From Subtercola lobariae (GTDB lineage Bacteria > Actinomycetota > Actinomycetes > Actinomycetales > Microbacteriaceae), in assembly GCF_014640255.1 (NCBI RefSeq), contig NZ_BMGP01000002.1, positions 248,001-312,000 of the forward strand: 64,000 nucleotides of DNA, read 5' to 3'. Below are positions 17,332 through 26,550 of the stretch, piece by piece. The stretch's first letter is position 1. Each line of letters begins with the position of its first letter. The notes under the pieces are model-generated. The model saw only the letters and a list, made by a program, of their open reading frames with translations. It was not told the origin of the DNA and did not search any database. Position numbers and translations under genes: made by a program.

Positions 17332-18260
17332 TCACTCAGACCACTTCGCATAGCAGAGCGCCGAAATGGCGAACCATCCTCGCAATGGCAACAGCTAGCG
17401 CAGCACTTTTGGCCGTCACCACCAGCTGTTCACCTTCCTCAGCCCCCGCAGCGACGAGTAGCGCCACAGACGTTCCTCCAGTCGCAGTCGACTCCGCCGC
17501 GGTTAAACTTTTGCCGCCCGGGATCGCCTCAAGCGGAGTACTGCGCGTCGCCATCCCCACGAACGAGCCGCCCACCCAATACTACGAAGATGGCACCCAG
17601 ACGATGACCGGGATCAATCCCGATATCGCCAGGCTCATCGGTGCGACCCTCGGCCTGAAGGTGGAAATAGACGTCGCAAACTTCGACTCGATCATCCCCG
17701 GCATGGCCGCCGGGCGTTATGACATGACCGTGTCCTCAATGACCCCGACAACCGAACGGATGCAAGTACTCGACTTCGTCGACTATCTGCAGATCGGCAG
17801 CTCACTTGCGGTAGCCCAAAACAATCCACTCGCGTTGAAGGTGACGACTCTCTGCGGACACAAAGTCGGGTTGCTTACCGGCTCCTACCAGCTCACGGAG
17901 AACATTCCAACCTACGACGCAGCTTGCGTGTCGGCCGGTCAACCCACCATCGAGACAAGCGAGTTCCAAGACACCCGGCAAGCGATCTCTGCTCTGACCA
18001 GCGGGCGCATCGATGCTGTTTTCGCCGATTCGCCGATCGTGAGTTACGCAGCGTTACAGAATCCGAGCATCGCTGTGGCAGACACCATCGATGTCACCCC
18101 GGTTGCCGCAGGAGTGACCAAGAACCCGCAACTCGTGACAGCCGTTTCGGCGGCCCTGGCCTCCCTGATCACGTCCGATGCCTATCGCCAGGTACTCAAT
18201 AAGTACGGCTTGGGTGACGGAGCGATCACCGATGCCCGCGTTAACTTCGCGCAGGGATGA
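17328..18260 (+). CDS. ABC transporter substrate-binding lipoprotein, polar amino-acid family (SBP_bac_3)
   Basis: The 310-aa protein starts at ATG 17328, overlapping the dehydrogenase stop. It has a signal peptide with lipobox TTSC (Cys34), a Ser/Ala linker, then a family 3 binding domain: GVLRVAIPTNEPPTQYYEDG, INPDIARLIGATLGLKVEID, the RYDMTVSSMTPTTERMQVLD hinge and GRIDAVFADSPIVSYA. Proteins of this type bind polar or charged amino acids, opines and related compounds outside the membrane. Ligand identity is not readable. The permease and ATPase follow in the same operon. Confidence 0.9.
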   Translation: MITQTTSHSRAPKWRTILAMATASAALLAVTTSCSPSSAPAATSSATDVPPVAVDSAAVKLLPPGIASSGVLRVAIPTNEPPTQYYEDGTQTMTGINPDIARLIGATLGLKVEIDVANFDSIIPGMAAGRYDMTVSSMTPTTERMQVLDFVDYLQIGSSLAVAQNNPLALKVTTLCGHKVGLLTGSYQLTENIPTYDAACVSAGQPTIETSEFQDTRQAISALTSGRIDAVFADSPIVSYAALQNPSIAVADTIDVTPVAAGVTKNPQLVTAVSAALASLITSDAYRQVLNKYGLGDGAITDARVNFAQG

Positions 18261-18270
18261 GAGACCTAAC

Positions 18271-19188
18271 GTGACGTTCGTAAACCGGTCCGTTGAGACG
18301 GATGCTCTGACATCGAGCCAGTCTGATCCAGTCGTTCCTCTGAGACACCCCGTTCGACTCGCAATCGCGATTGTTCTGGTGATCGTCGCAGCGGGTGTCG
18401 CGTGGGACGTCGCGATGAATCGTGGTTACCGCTGGGATGTCGTCGCACAGTACGTTTTCGCGCCCCGAATCATTTCTGGGGCCGCACTCACCGTTGGTCT
18501 GACCATCGTCGCCATGGCGATAGGCATCGTTTTCGGCACAATTCTTGCGATCATGCGCCTCTCCGCAAACCCGATCTTCCGCGTCATTGCCGGGGCATAC
18601 GTCTGGTTCTTCAGAGGTACACCCGTACTCGTGCAACTCATCTTCTGGTACAACATTGCTGCGCTGTACCCGGTGATCGTGCTCGGCCTGCCCTTCGGCG
18701 GTCCTGGCATTGTGATCGGATCAGCAAACGTCTTGATCGCGCCGATCACCGCGGCCTTACTCGGACTGTCACTGAACGAAGCCGCCTACATGGCCGAGAT
18801 CATTCGCAGCGGAATCGGCGCTGTCGATCGAGGCCAATACGACGCTGCGCGGGCGCTCGGCATGAACGGACGGTTGCTGATGAGCCGCATCGTGCTTCCG
18901 CAAGCGATGCGCGTAGTCATCCCGCCCACAGGCAACGAGATCATTTCGATGCTGAAAGGCACCTCGCTGGTCAGCGTGCTGGCCATCTCCGACCTTCTGT
19001 ATTCAGCACAAATCATTTACGCGGCTAACTACCAGATCATTCCGCTGCTCATCGTCGCCAGCCTCTGGTATCTCGCGATGACATCGGTTCTCAGCTTTTT
19101 CCAGGGAAAGCTCGAACGCCGGTACGGCCGCGGCTTCGACGTCAGAACATCCCGAAGCAGACGATGGCCACTCAGAAAGGCATCATGA
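18271..19188 (+). CDS. Amino-acid ABC transporter permease (HisMQ family)
   Basis: From GTG 18271 the protein has 305 aa; the longer frame from 18178 would overlap the binding protein by 80 nt. About 30 polar residues precede the first helix, followed by at least five helices. [20 protein letters not shown] opens the HisMQ permease domain and the ATPase-docking EAA loop reads [37 protein letters not shown] is a family hallmark. It ends in ATGA overlap with the ATPase gene. A single permease gene implies a homodimer. Confidence 0.9.
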   Translation: MTFVNRSVETDALTSSQSDPVVPLRHPVRLAIAIVLVIVAAGVAWDVAMNRGYRWDVVAQYVFAPRIISGAALTVGLTIVAMAIGIVFGTILAIMRLSANPIFRVIAGAYVWFFRGTPVLVQLIFWYNIAALYPVIVLGLPFGGPGIVIGSANVLIAPITAALLGLSLNEAAYMAEIIRSGIGAVDRGQYDAARALGMNGRLLMSRIVLPQAMRVVIPPTGNEIISMLKGTSLVSVLAISDLLYSAQIIYAANYQIIPLLIVASLWYLAMTSVLSFFQGKLERRYGRGFDVRTSRSRRWPLRKAS

Positions 19189-19949
19189 ACACCGCAATGG
19201 TCCAAGCGATCGGCGTGCGTAAGCAATTCGGTTCAACAGAAATACTCAAGGGCATCGACTTGACGGTCGAGCGGGGGTCCGTCACGTGTCTCATCGGCCC
19301 GTCTGGGTCAGGCAAGACAACCTTCCTCCGCTGCATCAACCACCTCGAGAAGGTCAGCGCCGGCCGGCTCTACGTCGATCAAGAACTCGTGGGGTACGAG
19401 GAGCGAAATGGTCTTCTGCATGAAAAAAAGGAGAAAGACACAGCCCGAGCCCGGATGAGCGCGGGCATGGTCTTCCAACGATTCAACCTCTTCCCCCACA
19501 TGACAGTTCTTGAGAACATCATCGAGGCTCCCACGCGCGTCGCAGGTCGGCCGAAACGCGATGTCATTCCCGAAGCACAAAAACTGCTCGAACGGGTCGG
19601 ACTGGGCGACCGAGGCATGGCATACCCCCAGGAGCTTTCAGGCGGTCAACAGCAGCGGATCGCTATCGCCCGGGCACTAGCAATGAAGCCGAAACTCATG
19701 CTGTTCGACGAGCCGACGTCAGCACTCGATCCCGAACTGGTCGGTGAGGTACTCGAGGTAATGCAGGCTCTTGCCGAGACAGGAATGACCATGGTCGTCG
19801 TCACCCACGAACTGGGATTCGCCCGGCAGGTCGGCGATCACGTCGTCTTCATGGATGCCGGAGTCGTCGTCGAAAGCGGATCTCCAGATGACGTATTCAA
19901 TTCACCACAACACGCACGAACCCAAGCATTTCTCTCAAAAGTTCTCTAG
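19185..19949 (+). CDS. Amino-acid ABC transporter ATP-binding protein (GlnQ/HisP type)
   Basis: The start is ATG 19185 (AAAGG 4-5 nt upstream; overlaps the permease stop), giving 254 aa; an ATG at 19164 is less likely. Motifs: Walker [10 protein letters not shown] (about 35-43), Q-loop [17 protein letters not shown], signature [15 protein letters not shown], Walker [17 protein letters not shown] and H-loop [13 protein letters not shown]. The segment between Walker A and the Q-loop has a charged insertion ([20 protein letters not shown]) seen in some polar amino-acid importers. It energises the importer of this cassette. Confidence 0.93.
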   Translation: MNTAMVQAIGVRKQFGSTEILKGIDLTVERGSVTCLIGPSGSGKTTFLRCINHLEKVSAGRLYVDQELVGYEERNGLLHEKKEKDTARARMSAGMVFQRFNLFPHMTVLENIIEAPTRVAGRPKRDVIPEAQKLLERVGLGDRGMAYPQELSGGQQQRIAIARALAMKPKLMLFDEPTSALDPELVGEVLEVMQALAETGMTMVVVTHELGFARQVGDHVVFMDAGVVVESGSPDDVFNSPQHARTQAFLSKVL

Positions 19950-19974
19950 CAAGAAGTCAAAGAATCGGAGCCTC

Positions 19975-20352
19975 ATGGTGCCGCACCAGCACACCGAAAC
20001 ACCGCCGCCATCTGCTTTGCCATACTCGCCGATCGTGATCCGAAACGGGTTTGCGTTCTCCGCCGGCCAAACACCGCACGACCCCGACACCGACCAAGTC
20101 AGCGGCAACACCATTGAAGAACAGACGGTTCAAACCCTTCGCAACGTCACCGCAGTGCTCGCGTCGCGCGGATTGAGCCCAGCGGATGTGGTCAAGGTGA
20201 ACGTGTATCTCGCCAACATCGAGCGCGACTTCAGCGGATTCAATACGATCTATCAGCAATGGTTTTCGAAACCATACCCGGCACGCACAACCATTGGTGC
20301 CAAACTGGACGGCTTTCTCATCGAAGTCGACTGTGTCGGGACTGTCTCTTAG
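19975..20352 (+). CDS. RidA (YjgF/YER057c/UK114) family protein
   Basis: A 125-aa protein starts at ATG 19975 with CGGAG upstream; the longer frame overlaps the ATPase gene. It has the Rid fold text YSPIVIRNGFAFSAGQTPHD, VQTLRNVTAVLASRGLSPAD, VVKVNVYLANIERDFSGFN and the C-terminal PARTTIGAKLDGFLIEVDCV, where the Arg needed for imine hydrolysis in RidA is present. Rid proteins hydrolyse reactive enamine/imine intermediates or act as subfamily deaminases. Its place at the end of a flavoenzyme/importer operon suggests that an imine arises in the pathway, hinting that the dehydrogenase may act on an amino compound. Confidence 0.88.
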   Translation: MVPHQHTETPPPSALPYSPIVIRNGFAFSAGQTPHDPDTDQVSGNTIEEQTVQTLRNVTAVLASRGLSPADVVKVNVYLANIERDFSGFNTIYQQWFSKPYPARTTIGAKLDGFLIEVDCVGTVS

Positions 20353-21162
20353 TTGGCGCCTCTCTGGGCTCGTTTTTTGAAGCATGGCGCTGCCGTTGCC
20401 TTGGTGCGCGCGCTTTCATAGGCGCTGCCGTCACGCAAAGTGGTCGCCTTGACCGGTGCGCGAGACGTTTCGGCATTTCACGAGCCCATCGTGGGGTCGG
20501 CCTCTGCGGACGGGGTTTTCTTGGTTTGCCATGGCCACTTCCCCGTGATCTCCAGCTCGAGCGAGAAGCTCAGGAAGGTGCGGATCAGGATGATTGCTGC
20601 GAGCACCGCGACGCTGTCAAGCGTGGGTGTGACGGCGACGGTGCGGATGATGTCTGCTGCGACGAGGAATTCGAGGCCAAGAAGGATGGATCGACCGAGG
20701 TACTGCCGGTAGGCCCGGTAAACGGGCCGCTGCCCCCGGATCAGCCTCGTGATGACGAGCGCTGTAGAGATGGCGGCGCCGCCGAGGATGATCAGGACTC
20801 CTGCGCAGCATGAGCAGACCGCGCCCAGAGCACACCCCTAAACCCGGGGAAATCGCGACCTGCGACGCCGAGATGTTGCTACCGACGACCCGAATCTTTC
20901 CCTTTTTCGGCCGATCGAGTACGACCACATCACTCGCAGATATTGTGGGGCAAGCGGGTAGTCCGCTGCGACCCCGCGACCAGACCCGATTGTGATTCGC
21001 GTATCCACGTGCGCGAGTGACCGTGTCGCTGACATGGATTTGGAACCAAGCATGTCCGCCAAGTGGAGCGCGGGGTCGCCACTCATACGGCGCGGCCGAC
21101 ACAACTGATTCTGTCTCAGCCCGCTCATGACCCCCTGTAAATCAACACCTCGAATTTTTCCG
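20353..21162. other. Gap between convergent operons with one truncated gene
   Basis: Apart from the DUF1622 remnant at 20478-20837, no complete gene is evident. A minus-strand frame at about 20840-21100 reads sequence such as DVVVLDRPKKGKIRVVG that looks protein-like but matches nothing I recognise. No rho-independent terminator was found for either flanking operon. Confidence 0.5.
20478..20837 (-). pseudogene. DUF1622 membrane protein, 5'-truncated
   Basis: An open frame of 119 sense codons, bounded upstream by TAG 20838-20840 and ending at TGA 20478-20480, reads GVLIILGGAAISTALVITRL, then VYRAYRQYLGRSILLGLEFL, VAADIIRTVAVTPTLDSVAV and IRTFLSFSLELEITGKWPWQ. This is the DUF1622 family (two or three helices plus a conserved amphipathic part). 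There is no ATG, GTG or TTG before the first helix and the usual N-terminal residues are missing, so the gene appears decapitated, or needs an unusual start. Confidence 0.65.
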
Positions 21163-22803
21163 TCAGTTCGTACCGCCCAGGTAGGCGGCCCAGGGGTAGT
21201 AGACGTAGTCGAAGGCTGCTGGAGCTCCGGTGATTTTGTTGTTCATGAACACGCTGTTGTGCACCTCAATGCCGGGGAGCATCGGAGTACTTTCGTCGTT
21301 CAGTTGTTGTTCCATTTGGGTTACGAGGCTTGCTCGCTCAGAATCGTCGGGGGTCGAGACTGCCTGTGCGTACAGATCGTCGATTCCGCTGTAGCCAGAT
21401 TGGTTGAAAGTCCCGCCAGTCACCGCAGTAATCCCAAGCCAGTCGAGCGGGTTCGGGATGTTCGGCCAGAACTCCGTGTACAGAAGATCAGTGTCGCCCC
21501 GAGTCGCAGGGTCGTAGAGATAGTTGGAGTACCCCGTTGCTGGGACTACCTTGAGGTCGAAATTCAGTCCAATTGCATCCGCGGCGGATTTGACCGCGAT
21601 GCCGAGCTGTTGAGTTTCTGCCTGTGCCGGTACTACGAGGCTGATGGATTGCGCCTTCACGTTGGCTGGCACGTCGGCCAAAAGCTTTTTCGCCGCATCG
21701 AATTGAGGAGCACCATCGGTCTGAACCTTGGCGGCCAGCGCGTCTAGGTCATCCTGTGCAAATCCGTAAGCTGCGGACGCAGTTTGTAGTGCACTGGGGG
21801 TTCCGAGACCGCCGTAGACCTGCTTTCCGATTCCCTTCCAGTCGATGGCGAGTTCGAGGGCTTTCCGTACGTTCGCGTTGGACAACGCACCGTTGGGGTT
21901 CGCGACGACTAAGTTGACCGCTAAGGGCGCAGGGCCCTCATAGTACTTTCCCACGCTCGAAGCTTTCAATTGTGCCTCGCCTGCAATTGGTGGACTGTAG
22001 GTTCCATCGATCTGTCCTGAGAGCAGTCCTGAGGTTATCGCAGCGTCGTCGGTGAGAAAGGTAAAGTCGAGTTCTTTGACTTTGGGCGTAAGGCTCTTGT
22101 TCCAGTAGTTGTCGTACCGCGTGAGCGTGATCGACTGACCTTGAGTCCAGGTGTCGTATTGATAAGGCCCGGTACACATGACTCCCACGGTTGGTGTGCC
22201 GACATCGGTACCGTGTTCATCGTAGAACTTCTTTTCGACAACGACGCCGGCGTAGCTCGCGAGCTCCTGATTGAAAAGGTAATCGGGCGCGTTCAACTTG
22301 ACCGTTACTTCGCTGTCACCCGTCTTGACAATTGAAGCGACGTTCGCGTACAGGTAGTTGTAAAAGCTCGTCTTATCGGTCAGATTGTGCTCCATGCTGA
22401 ACACGACATCATCGGCGGTCATAGGCGTTCCGTCCCAGAACGTGACGTCGGTTCGCAACTCGTAAACCCAGGTAAGCGGGTCGGGGTTGGTGAACGACGC
22501 TGCGAGGTTTGGTTTGATCTGAAAATCCGGCGTCTGAGCCATGAGGTTTTCACACATGTTCGAGTTGATCATGTTCGGGGTGTAATCGGCGGACTGGAAT
22601 GGGTCGACTGTTCGCGGTTCGCCCTGAAAAACATTCCAGGTGACCTTATCGACCTGCCCGGTTCCCGCCGGAGTTAGCGTTGTGAGTGCCGTAGCTGAGT
22701 TGCTTGTACCCGTGGATGCCCCCGCGCATCCTGTTAAGACCATGAGAGACGCAATCCCGACTGTGAAGCCGGCGATGCGAGCGCCTGTGAAGTTGAATGG
22801 CAT
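21163..22803 (-). CDS. Oligopeptide/nickel-type ABC transporter substrate-binding lipoprotein (SBP_bac_5)
   Basis: The 546-aa protein begins at ATG 22803 with a signal peptide and lipobox LTGC (Cys26). The mature region has family 5 hallmarks: TWNVFQGEPRTVDPFQSADY, WVYELRTDVTFWDGTPMTAD, DVVFSMEHN, ANVRKALELAIDW and a C-terminal half with TELLYTEFWPNIP-like text (DLLYTEFWPNIPNPLDWLG). Such proteins bind peptides, or other elongated ligands such as opines and glycosides. It is the last gene of the LacI-adjacent operon, 15 nt after the second ATPase gene. Pairing with two amide hydrolases suggests an amide or peptide-like ligand. Confidence 0.92.
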   Translation of the reverse strand: MPFNFTGARIAGFTVGIASLMVLTGCAGASTGTSNSATALTTLTPAGTGQVDKVTWNVFQGEPRTVDPFQSADYTPNMINSNMCENLMAQTPDFQIKPNLAASFTNPDPLTWVYELRTDVTFWDGTPMTADDVVFSMEHNLTDKTSFYNYLYANVASIVKTGDSEVTVKLNAPDYLFNQELASYAGVVVEKKFYDEHGTDVGTPTVGVMCTGPYQYDTWTQGQSITLTRYDNYWNKSLTPKVKELDFTFLTDDAAITSGLLSGQIDGTYSPPIAGEAQLKASSVGKYYEGPAPLAVNLVVANPNGALSNANVRKALELAIDWKGIGKQVYGGLGTPSALQTASAAYGFAQDDLDALAAKVQTDGAPQFDAAKKLLADVPANVKAQSISLVVPAQAETQQLGIAVKSAADAIGLNFDLKVVPATGYSNYLYDPATRGDTDLLYTEFWPNIPNPLDWLGITAVTGGTFNQSGYSGIDDLYAQAVSTPDDSERASLVTQMEQQLNDESTPMLPGIEVHNSVFMNNKITGAPAAFDYVYYPWAAYLGGTN

Positions 22804-22818
22804 ACGTATTTCTACTAT

Positions 22819-23625
22819 TCAGAGTCGAGCTGTGATGGTGGAAGGGTCCCAGCCCTCGCGCGGAACGCTGTCGCGCAGGAGGCGGGTATATGATTCACGC
22901 GGGTTATCGAGCAGGTCGGCCGTGGTGCCCTGTTCGACGACACTGCCGCGGCGCATGACGATCGTGTCGTCGGTCACTTGGCGAATTACGGCCAGGTCGT
23001 GGCTGATGAAGAGGTAGCTGACGCCGCGCTTTTCTCGGATATCCGAGAGAAGGTTGAGGATCTGCGCTTGAATGGAGACATCCAATGCAGAGACGGCCTC
23101 GTCCAAGATGAGAATTTCCGGCTCCGTCGCGAGAGCTCGCGCGATGGCCACGCGTTGTCGTTGCCCTCCGGACAAAGCGCGGGGAAAAGCATTGAGTTGG
23201 CGGTCGTCAAGGCCGACTAGCTCGCCAAGTTCGCCTACCCGACGCTTTGTCTCGTCGCGCCCGAGTTTGAAGTGCACGCCGAGTATCTCTGCAAGACAGT
23301 CGCCCGCACGTTGCCGTCGGTCGAGAGAGGTATACGGGTCTTGGAACACGATTTGTATGTCGCGACCGCGTTCTCGAAATTGTTTGGTGCTTCGGGCGGG
23401 CTGCGTGCGGTCGTGTCCGCGGAAGGCGATCCGGCCACCGCTTGGTCGCTCCAGACCGATTATCATTCGTGCCGTGGTGGTCTTACCGGAACCGGATTCG
23501 CCCACGATTCCGAGCGAGCCGCCCGCAGCCAGGGTGAAGCTCACCTCGGAGACAGCTGTGGTCTCCGACCGGCCACGGCCAAACGTCTTCGTAAGGTGCT
23601 GAACGGTTAGCAAAGGCTCGCTCAT
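22819..23625 (-). CDS. Oligopeptide ABC transporter ATP-binding protein (DppF/OppF type)
   Basis: The start ATG 23625 has a strong AGGAGG site 7 nt away and overlaps the preceding stop by 4 nt (ATGA); upstream in-frame starts lie inside that gene. Product 268 aa. Motifs: Walker A GIVGESGSGKTT, Q-loop IVFQDPYTSLDRRQRAGDCL, signature LSGGQRQRVAIARAL, Walker B EILILDEAVSALDVSIQAQI and H-loop FISHDLAVIRQV. It lacks the C-terminal oligopeptide HPY extension carried by its partner. It acts as one half of the heteromeric ATPase. Confidence 0.92.
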   Translation of the reverse strand: MSEPLLTVQHLTKTFGRGRSETTAVSEVSFTLAAGGSLGIVGESGSGKTTTARMIIGLERPSGGRIAFRGHDRTQPARSTKQFRERGRDIQIVFQDPYTSLDRRQRAGDCLAEILGVHFKLGRDETKRRVGELGELVGLDDRQLNAFPRALSGGQRQRVAIARALATEPEILILDEAVSALDVSIQAQILNLLSDIREKRGVSYLFISHDLAVIRQVTDDTIVMRRGSVVEQGTTADLLDNPRESYTRLLRDSVPREGWDPSTITARL

Positions 23626-24653
23626 CGAGCGACCTCCTCTCGCGAGATACCCTCGGCAAGGAGCATTGTCGAGGCACGCAGTTGGTTTCGGATCTCCGGC
23701 ATTCGAACGCACCGCGTGACACCCCGCTGGTCAATCTGCAGCAAAGGAGGTGCCGCTACCCTGCACTGGTCTTGTGCGAACCTGCACCGGGGGGCAAACG
23801 CACACCCTTCGGGCGCTTCGTATGCTGACGTCGGGTGGCCAGGAATGGCGGGAAGTCGCACTGAGCGACGGTCGATCTCTGGTCGCGCCTGAACGAGTGC
23901 AGCCGTGTAAGGGTGAAGAGGCTCAGTGTGTAGGTTGTTCGAAGCCTGCCGTTCGACGACCATACCCGCGTACATCACGATTGTTTCGTCACACACGGCA
24001 CTGGCAAGCTCGAGGTCGTGGGTGATGAAGAGCATCGCCATACCGTAGTTCTGCTGCATGCGTCGCAGAATCGACATCACTTCTGCCTGAGTGGTCACGT
24101 CCAGAGCAGTTGTCGGTTCATCTGCGAGAATGAGCCGCGGTCGAACAGTGACAGCGGCCGCGATCATCACGCGTTGCAGAAGCCCACCAGACAGCTCATG
24201 CGGATACTGCCGCAGACGGCGCTCAGGGTCGCTGATCCCGACCTCTGCTAACAATGCAATCGCGCGCTGTTCAGCCTTTTTTGCCGGCAAGCCGTCGTTG
24301 GTGCGTAGTGCCTCGGTGAGGAAATCTCCGATACGTCGCACCGGATTGATGTTCGCTCGTGCATCCTGAAAAATCACGGAAACGCCGTTTGCGCGGTAGC
24401 GGCGCAGTGCCTCGCCCCGAAGCTCAAAAACATTCGCTCCGGCAAATTGAACGTGCCCGGCGACCGTGGCTCCCGATGGCAGAAGCCGCGCAATCGCACG
24501 CGCCGTCATGGACTTGCCGGAACCCGACTCGCCCACCATTCCAAGAGTTTTCCCCTCGTCGAGGGAGAGCGACACGTCCCGTAACACCGTTCGAAGTTCA
24601 CCTTTGACGGGCAATCGCACCGTTAGAGCGTCTACCTCCAGAAGCGTGCTCAA
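23622..24653 (-). CDS. Oligopeptide ABC transporter ATP-binding protein (DppD/OppD type)
   Basis: The 343-aa product starts at TTG 24653 with GGAGG about 5 nt before it, overlapping the permease stop (TTGA). Walker A is GMVGESGSGKSMT, the Q-loop VSVIFQDARANINPVRRIG, the signature LSGGLLQRVMIAAAV (variant), Walker B LILADEPTTALDVTTQAEV. The C-terminal 70 residues form the oligopeptide/HPY extension with cysteines (GCAFAPRCRFAQDQC and TRCVRM), which can hold an iron-sulfur cluster in relatives. Partner of the DppF-type ATPase. Confidence 0.92.
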   Translation of the reverse strand: MSTLLEVDALTVRLPVKGELRTVLRDVSLSLDEGKTLGMVGESGSGKSMTARAIARLLPSGATVAGHVQFAGANVFELRGEALRRYRANGVSVIFQDARANINPVRRIGDFLTEALRTNDGLPAKKAEQRAIALLAEVGISDPERRLRQYPHELSGGLLQRVMIAAAVTVRPRLILADEPTTALDVTTQAEVMSILRRMQQNYGMAMLFITHDLELASAVCDETIVMYAGMVVERQASNNLHTEPLHPYTAALVQARPEIDRRSVRLPAIPGHPTSAYEAPEGCAFAPRCRFAQDQCRVAAPPLLQIDQRGVTRCVRMPEIRNQLRASTMLLAEGISREEVAR

Positions 24654-25543
24654 GAGTGGGCCTCCGATCGTTCCGTAAGCCGATCACCCAAGATGTTGAC
24701 CGAAGCGACCGTGATAACAATAAGGAGGCTCGCGGATAGCGCCTCAAGGGGCTGCTGTTGCAGTACGCCTGACATGCCTTCGCCTACCATGGCTCCCCAA
24801 TCAGCAGTAGGTGGCTGAACGCCGAGGCCGATGAACGACAGACCCGCGAGATCCATCAGAACGAACCCGAACGAGAGGGTGCCGTTGGCGACAATCAGCC
24901 CCGAAACGTTAGGCAGAATATGTCGCGTCGCGATCACGAAGCCACGCACGCCTTGCACCCGCAACGCTGCGACGTAGGGAAGCGAACGTTCCGAAAGGGC
25001 GGCGCTTCGAACAATGCGAGCGATATATGGAATGTACGCGATAGATAGCGCAGCAACAGCTGCCGTTAGCCCCGAGCCAAACAACGCGGTGGCCAGAATG
25101 GCCAGCAGAAGCCCGGGGAAAGCGAAAATAGCATCGACGACACGAACAACGGCCTGATCAAACCATCCGCCAAACCACACGGCACACAATGCAAGGGCGG
25201 TTCCGAGGATCGTCGATGCAACGACCACCAGCAACGGCCCGACGAGTGCGGTCTGTGATCCCATGATCAGCCTGGACAGTAAATCTCGTCCGCTGGCATC
25301 GGTTCCGAGGGGGTGAGAACCTGAGGCAGGGAGGTAAGCGTCTGAGAGACTCACCGCGTTCGGATCAGTCGGCACAATGAGGGGTGCCAGAAGCGCAACG
25401 AGGCCGAGAACCACCAGCGCACCAATCGCAATCCAACCAGAGACGCCCAACGAACCGGAGCGGCGGAGTTTGCGCGCCTCCCGAGCGAGCAGACGGTCGT
25501 CTGCTGCTGCGGCGGCGGCGACGACGGAGACGGCGACGGTCAT
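24650..25543 (-). CDS. Oligopeptide ABC transporter permease (DppC/OppC type)
   Basis: From ATG 25543 the protein has 297 aa; longer in-frame starts would run through the DppB gene. It has an Ala-rich N-terminal tail of about 35 residues (with a run of six Ala), six membrane helices and the DppC signature HPLGTDASGRDLLSRLIMGS. The EAA loop is YVAALRVQGVRGFVIATRHI followed by LPN. Weak GGAAGG lies upstream. It forms the channel with the DppB-type protein and shares 4-nt overlaps with both neighbours. Confidence 0.92.
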   Translation of the reverse strand: MTVAVSVVAAAAAADDRLLAREARKLRRSGSLGVSGWIAIGALVVLGLVALLAPLIVPTDPNAVSLSDAYLPASGSHPLGTDASGRDLLSRLIMGSQTALVGPLLVVVASTILGTALALCAVWFGGWFDQAVVRVVDAIFAFPGLLLAILATALFGSGLTAAVAALSIAYIPYIARIVRSAALSERSLPYVAALRVQGVRGFVIATRHILPNVSGLIVANGTLSFGFVLMDLAGLSFIGLGVQPPTADWGAMVGEGMSGVLQQQPLEALSASLLIVITVASVNILGDRLTERSEAHS

Positions 25544-26550
25544 GATGATTTCCTTCCTAACGAGACACGCGGATCGAGCAGCGCGTAGGCCAGGTCGATA
25601 AGAGTGTTCAACACGATGAATGCGGCGACGTAGGTCAAGCAGATCGCTTGAACCACGGGAAAGTCTTTTTGCTGCACCGAGCTGACAAGAAACTGCCCGA
25701 TACCACCGAGCTGAAAAACTTGCTCTACGATCACACTTCCGGCGATGAGGCCCGCGATCGTGAGGCCTGCAACAGTGAGCACGGGTATCGCCGCGTTGCG
25801 CACGATGTGTCGTTGCACGATGTACCGCCGAGGAAGGCCTCGGCTTACGGCGGTTTGAACATGTTCCGCCGAAAGTTCCTGACGTATCGCCGCCTGAGTG
25901 AGGCGTGCGACGAACGCGACTGATGCAAGCGCTAGCGCTACGGCAGGGAGGATCGAGTGATAAACCGCATCGAGCCCTGGCGCGCCAGAGCCGAAAACAG
26001 GAAACCAACCCAGATTCACTGCGAAAACAATAATGAGCACTACGGCGGCGACGAACGTCGGTATTGCCATGATCGCGGTTGCACCCGCCATAGTCCAGCG
26101 CGAGAGCCAACCAGGGCGCAGACCCGAGTAAGCGCCGATTGCGAGCCCGACGGCGAGAACGATGGCCGCCGCCATCACGATGACGAGAACCGTTGCCGGC
26201 GCCCGTGCGGCCAGCAGCGTAGAGACCGGCTGGTTGTACACGATTGACGTCCCAAAGTTGCCGTGGAGCAGCTCGCCGAGCCAGCGGAGGTATTGCATCC
26301 AGATCGGGTCGTTCAGGTGGTACTGCGTTTCGAGAGCGGCGATTGCTTCCTGGCTCATCGATCGGCCCTGAGTCAGGAATGTGAGCGGGTTTCCGGGGGC
26401 AAGGTAAAGCGCGCCGAATACTACGATGCTGGCCACAAAAAGGGTCGCTAAGAGGCCAAGTATGCGCCCGAGAATGAAACGGAGAGTCGGCCAGCCGGCC
26501 CAGCTGGAGGCCAGCTTATCTGGAAGGGGGATGGATTTAGTTTCAGTCAC
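25540..26550 (-). CDS. Oligopeptide ABC transporter permease (DppB/OppB type)
   Basis: The best start is GTG 26550, with GGAGG 5 nt upstream; it overlaps the amidohydrolase stop by 8 nt and gives 336 aa, the family size. Six helices are predicted. Typical segments are FGALYLAPGNPLTFLTQGRS, YLRWLGELLHGNFGTSI, the EAA-type loop VQTAVSRGLPRRYIVQRHIV followed by RNA, and the C-terminal LIDLAYALLDPRVSLG. The frame is open to 26901 on this strand but that part is the shadow of the amidohydrolase. Confidence 0.92.
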   Translation of the reverse strand: MTETKSIPLPDKLASSWAGWPTLRFILGRILGLLATLFVASIVVFGALYLAPGNPLTFLTQGRSMSQEAIAALETQYHLNDPIWMQYLRWLGELLHGNFGTSIVYNQPVSTLLAARAPATVLVIVMAAAIVLAVGLAIGAYSGLRPGWLSRWTMAGATAIMAIPTFVAAVVLIIVFAVNLGWFPVFGSGAPGLDAVYHSILPAVALALASVAFVARLTQAAIRQELSAEHVQTAVSRGLPRRYIVQRHIVRNAAIPVLTVAGLTIAGLIAGSVIVEQVFQLGGIGQFLVSSVQQKDFPVVQAICLTYVAAFIVLNTLIDLAYALLDPRVSLGRKSS

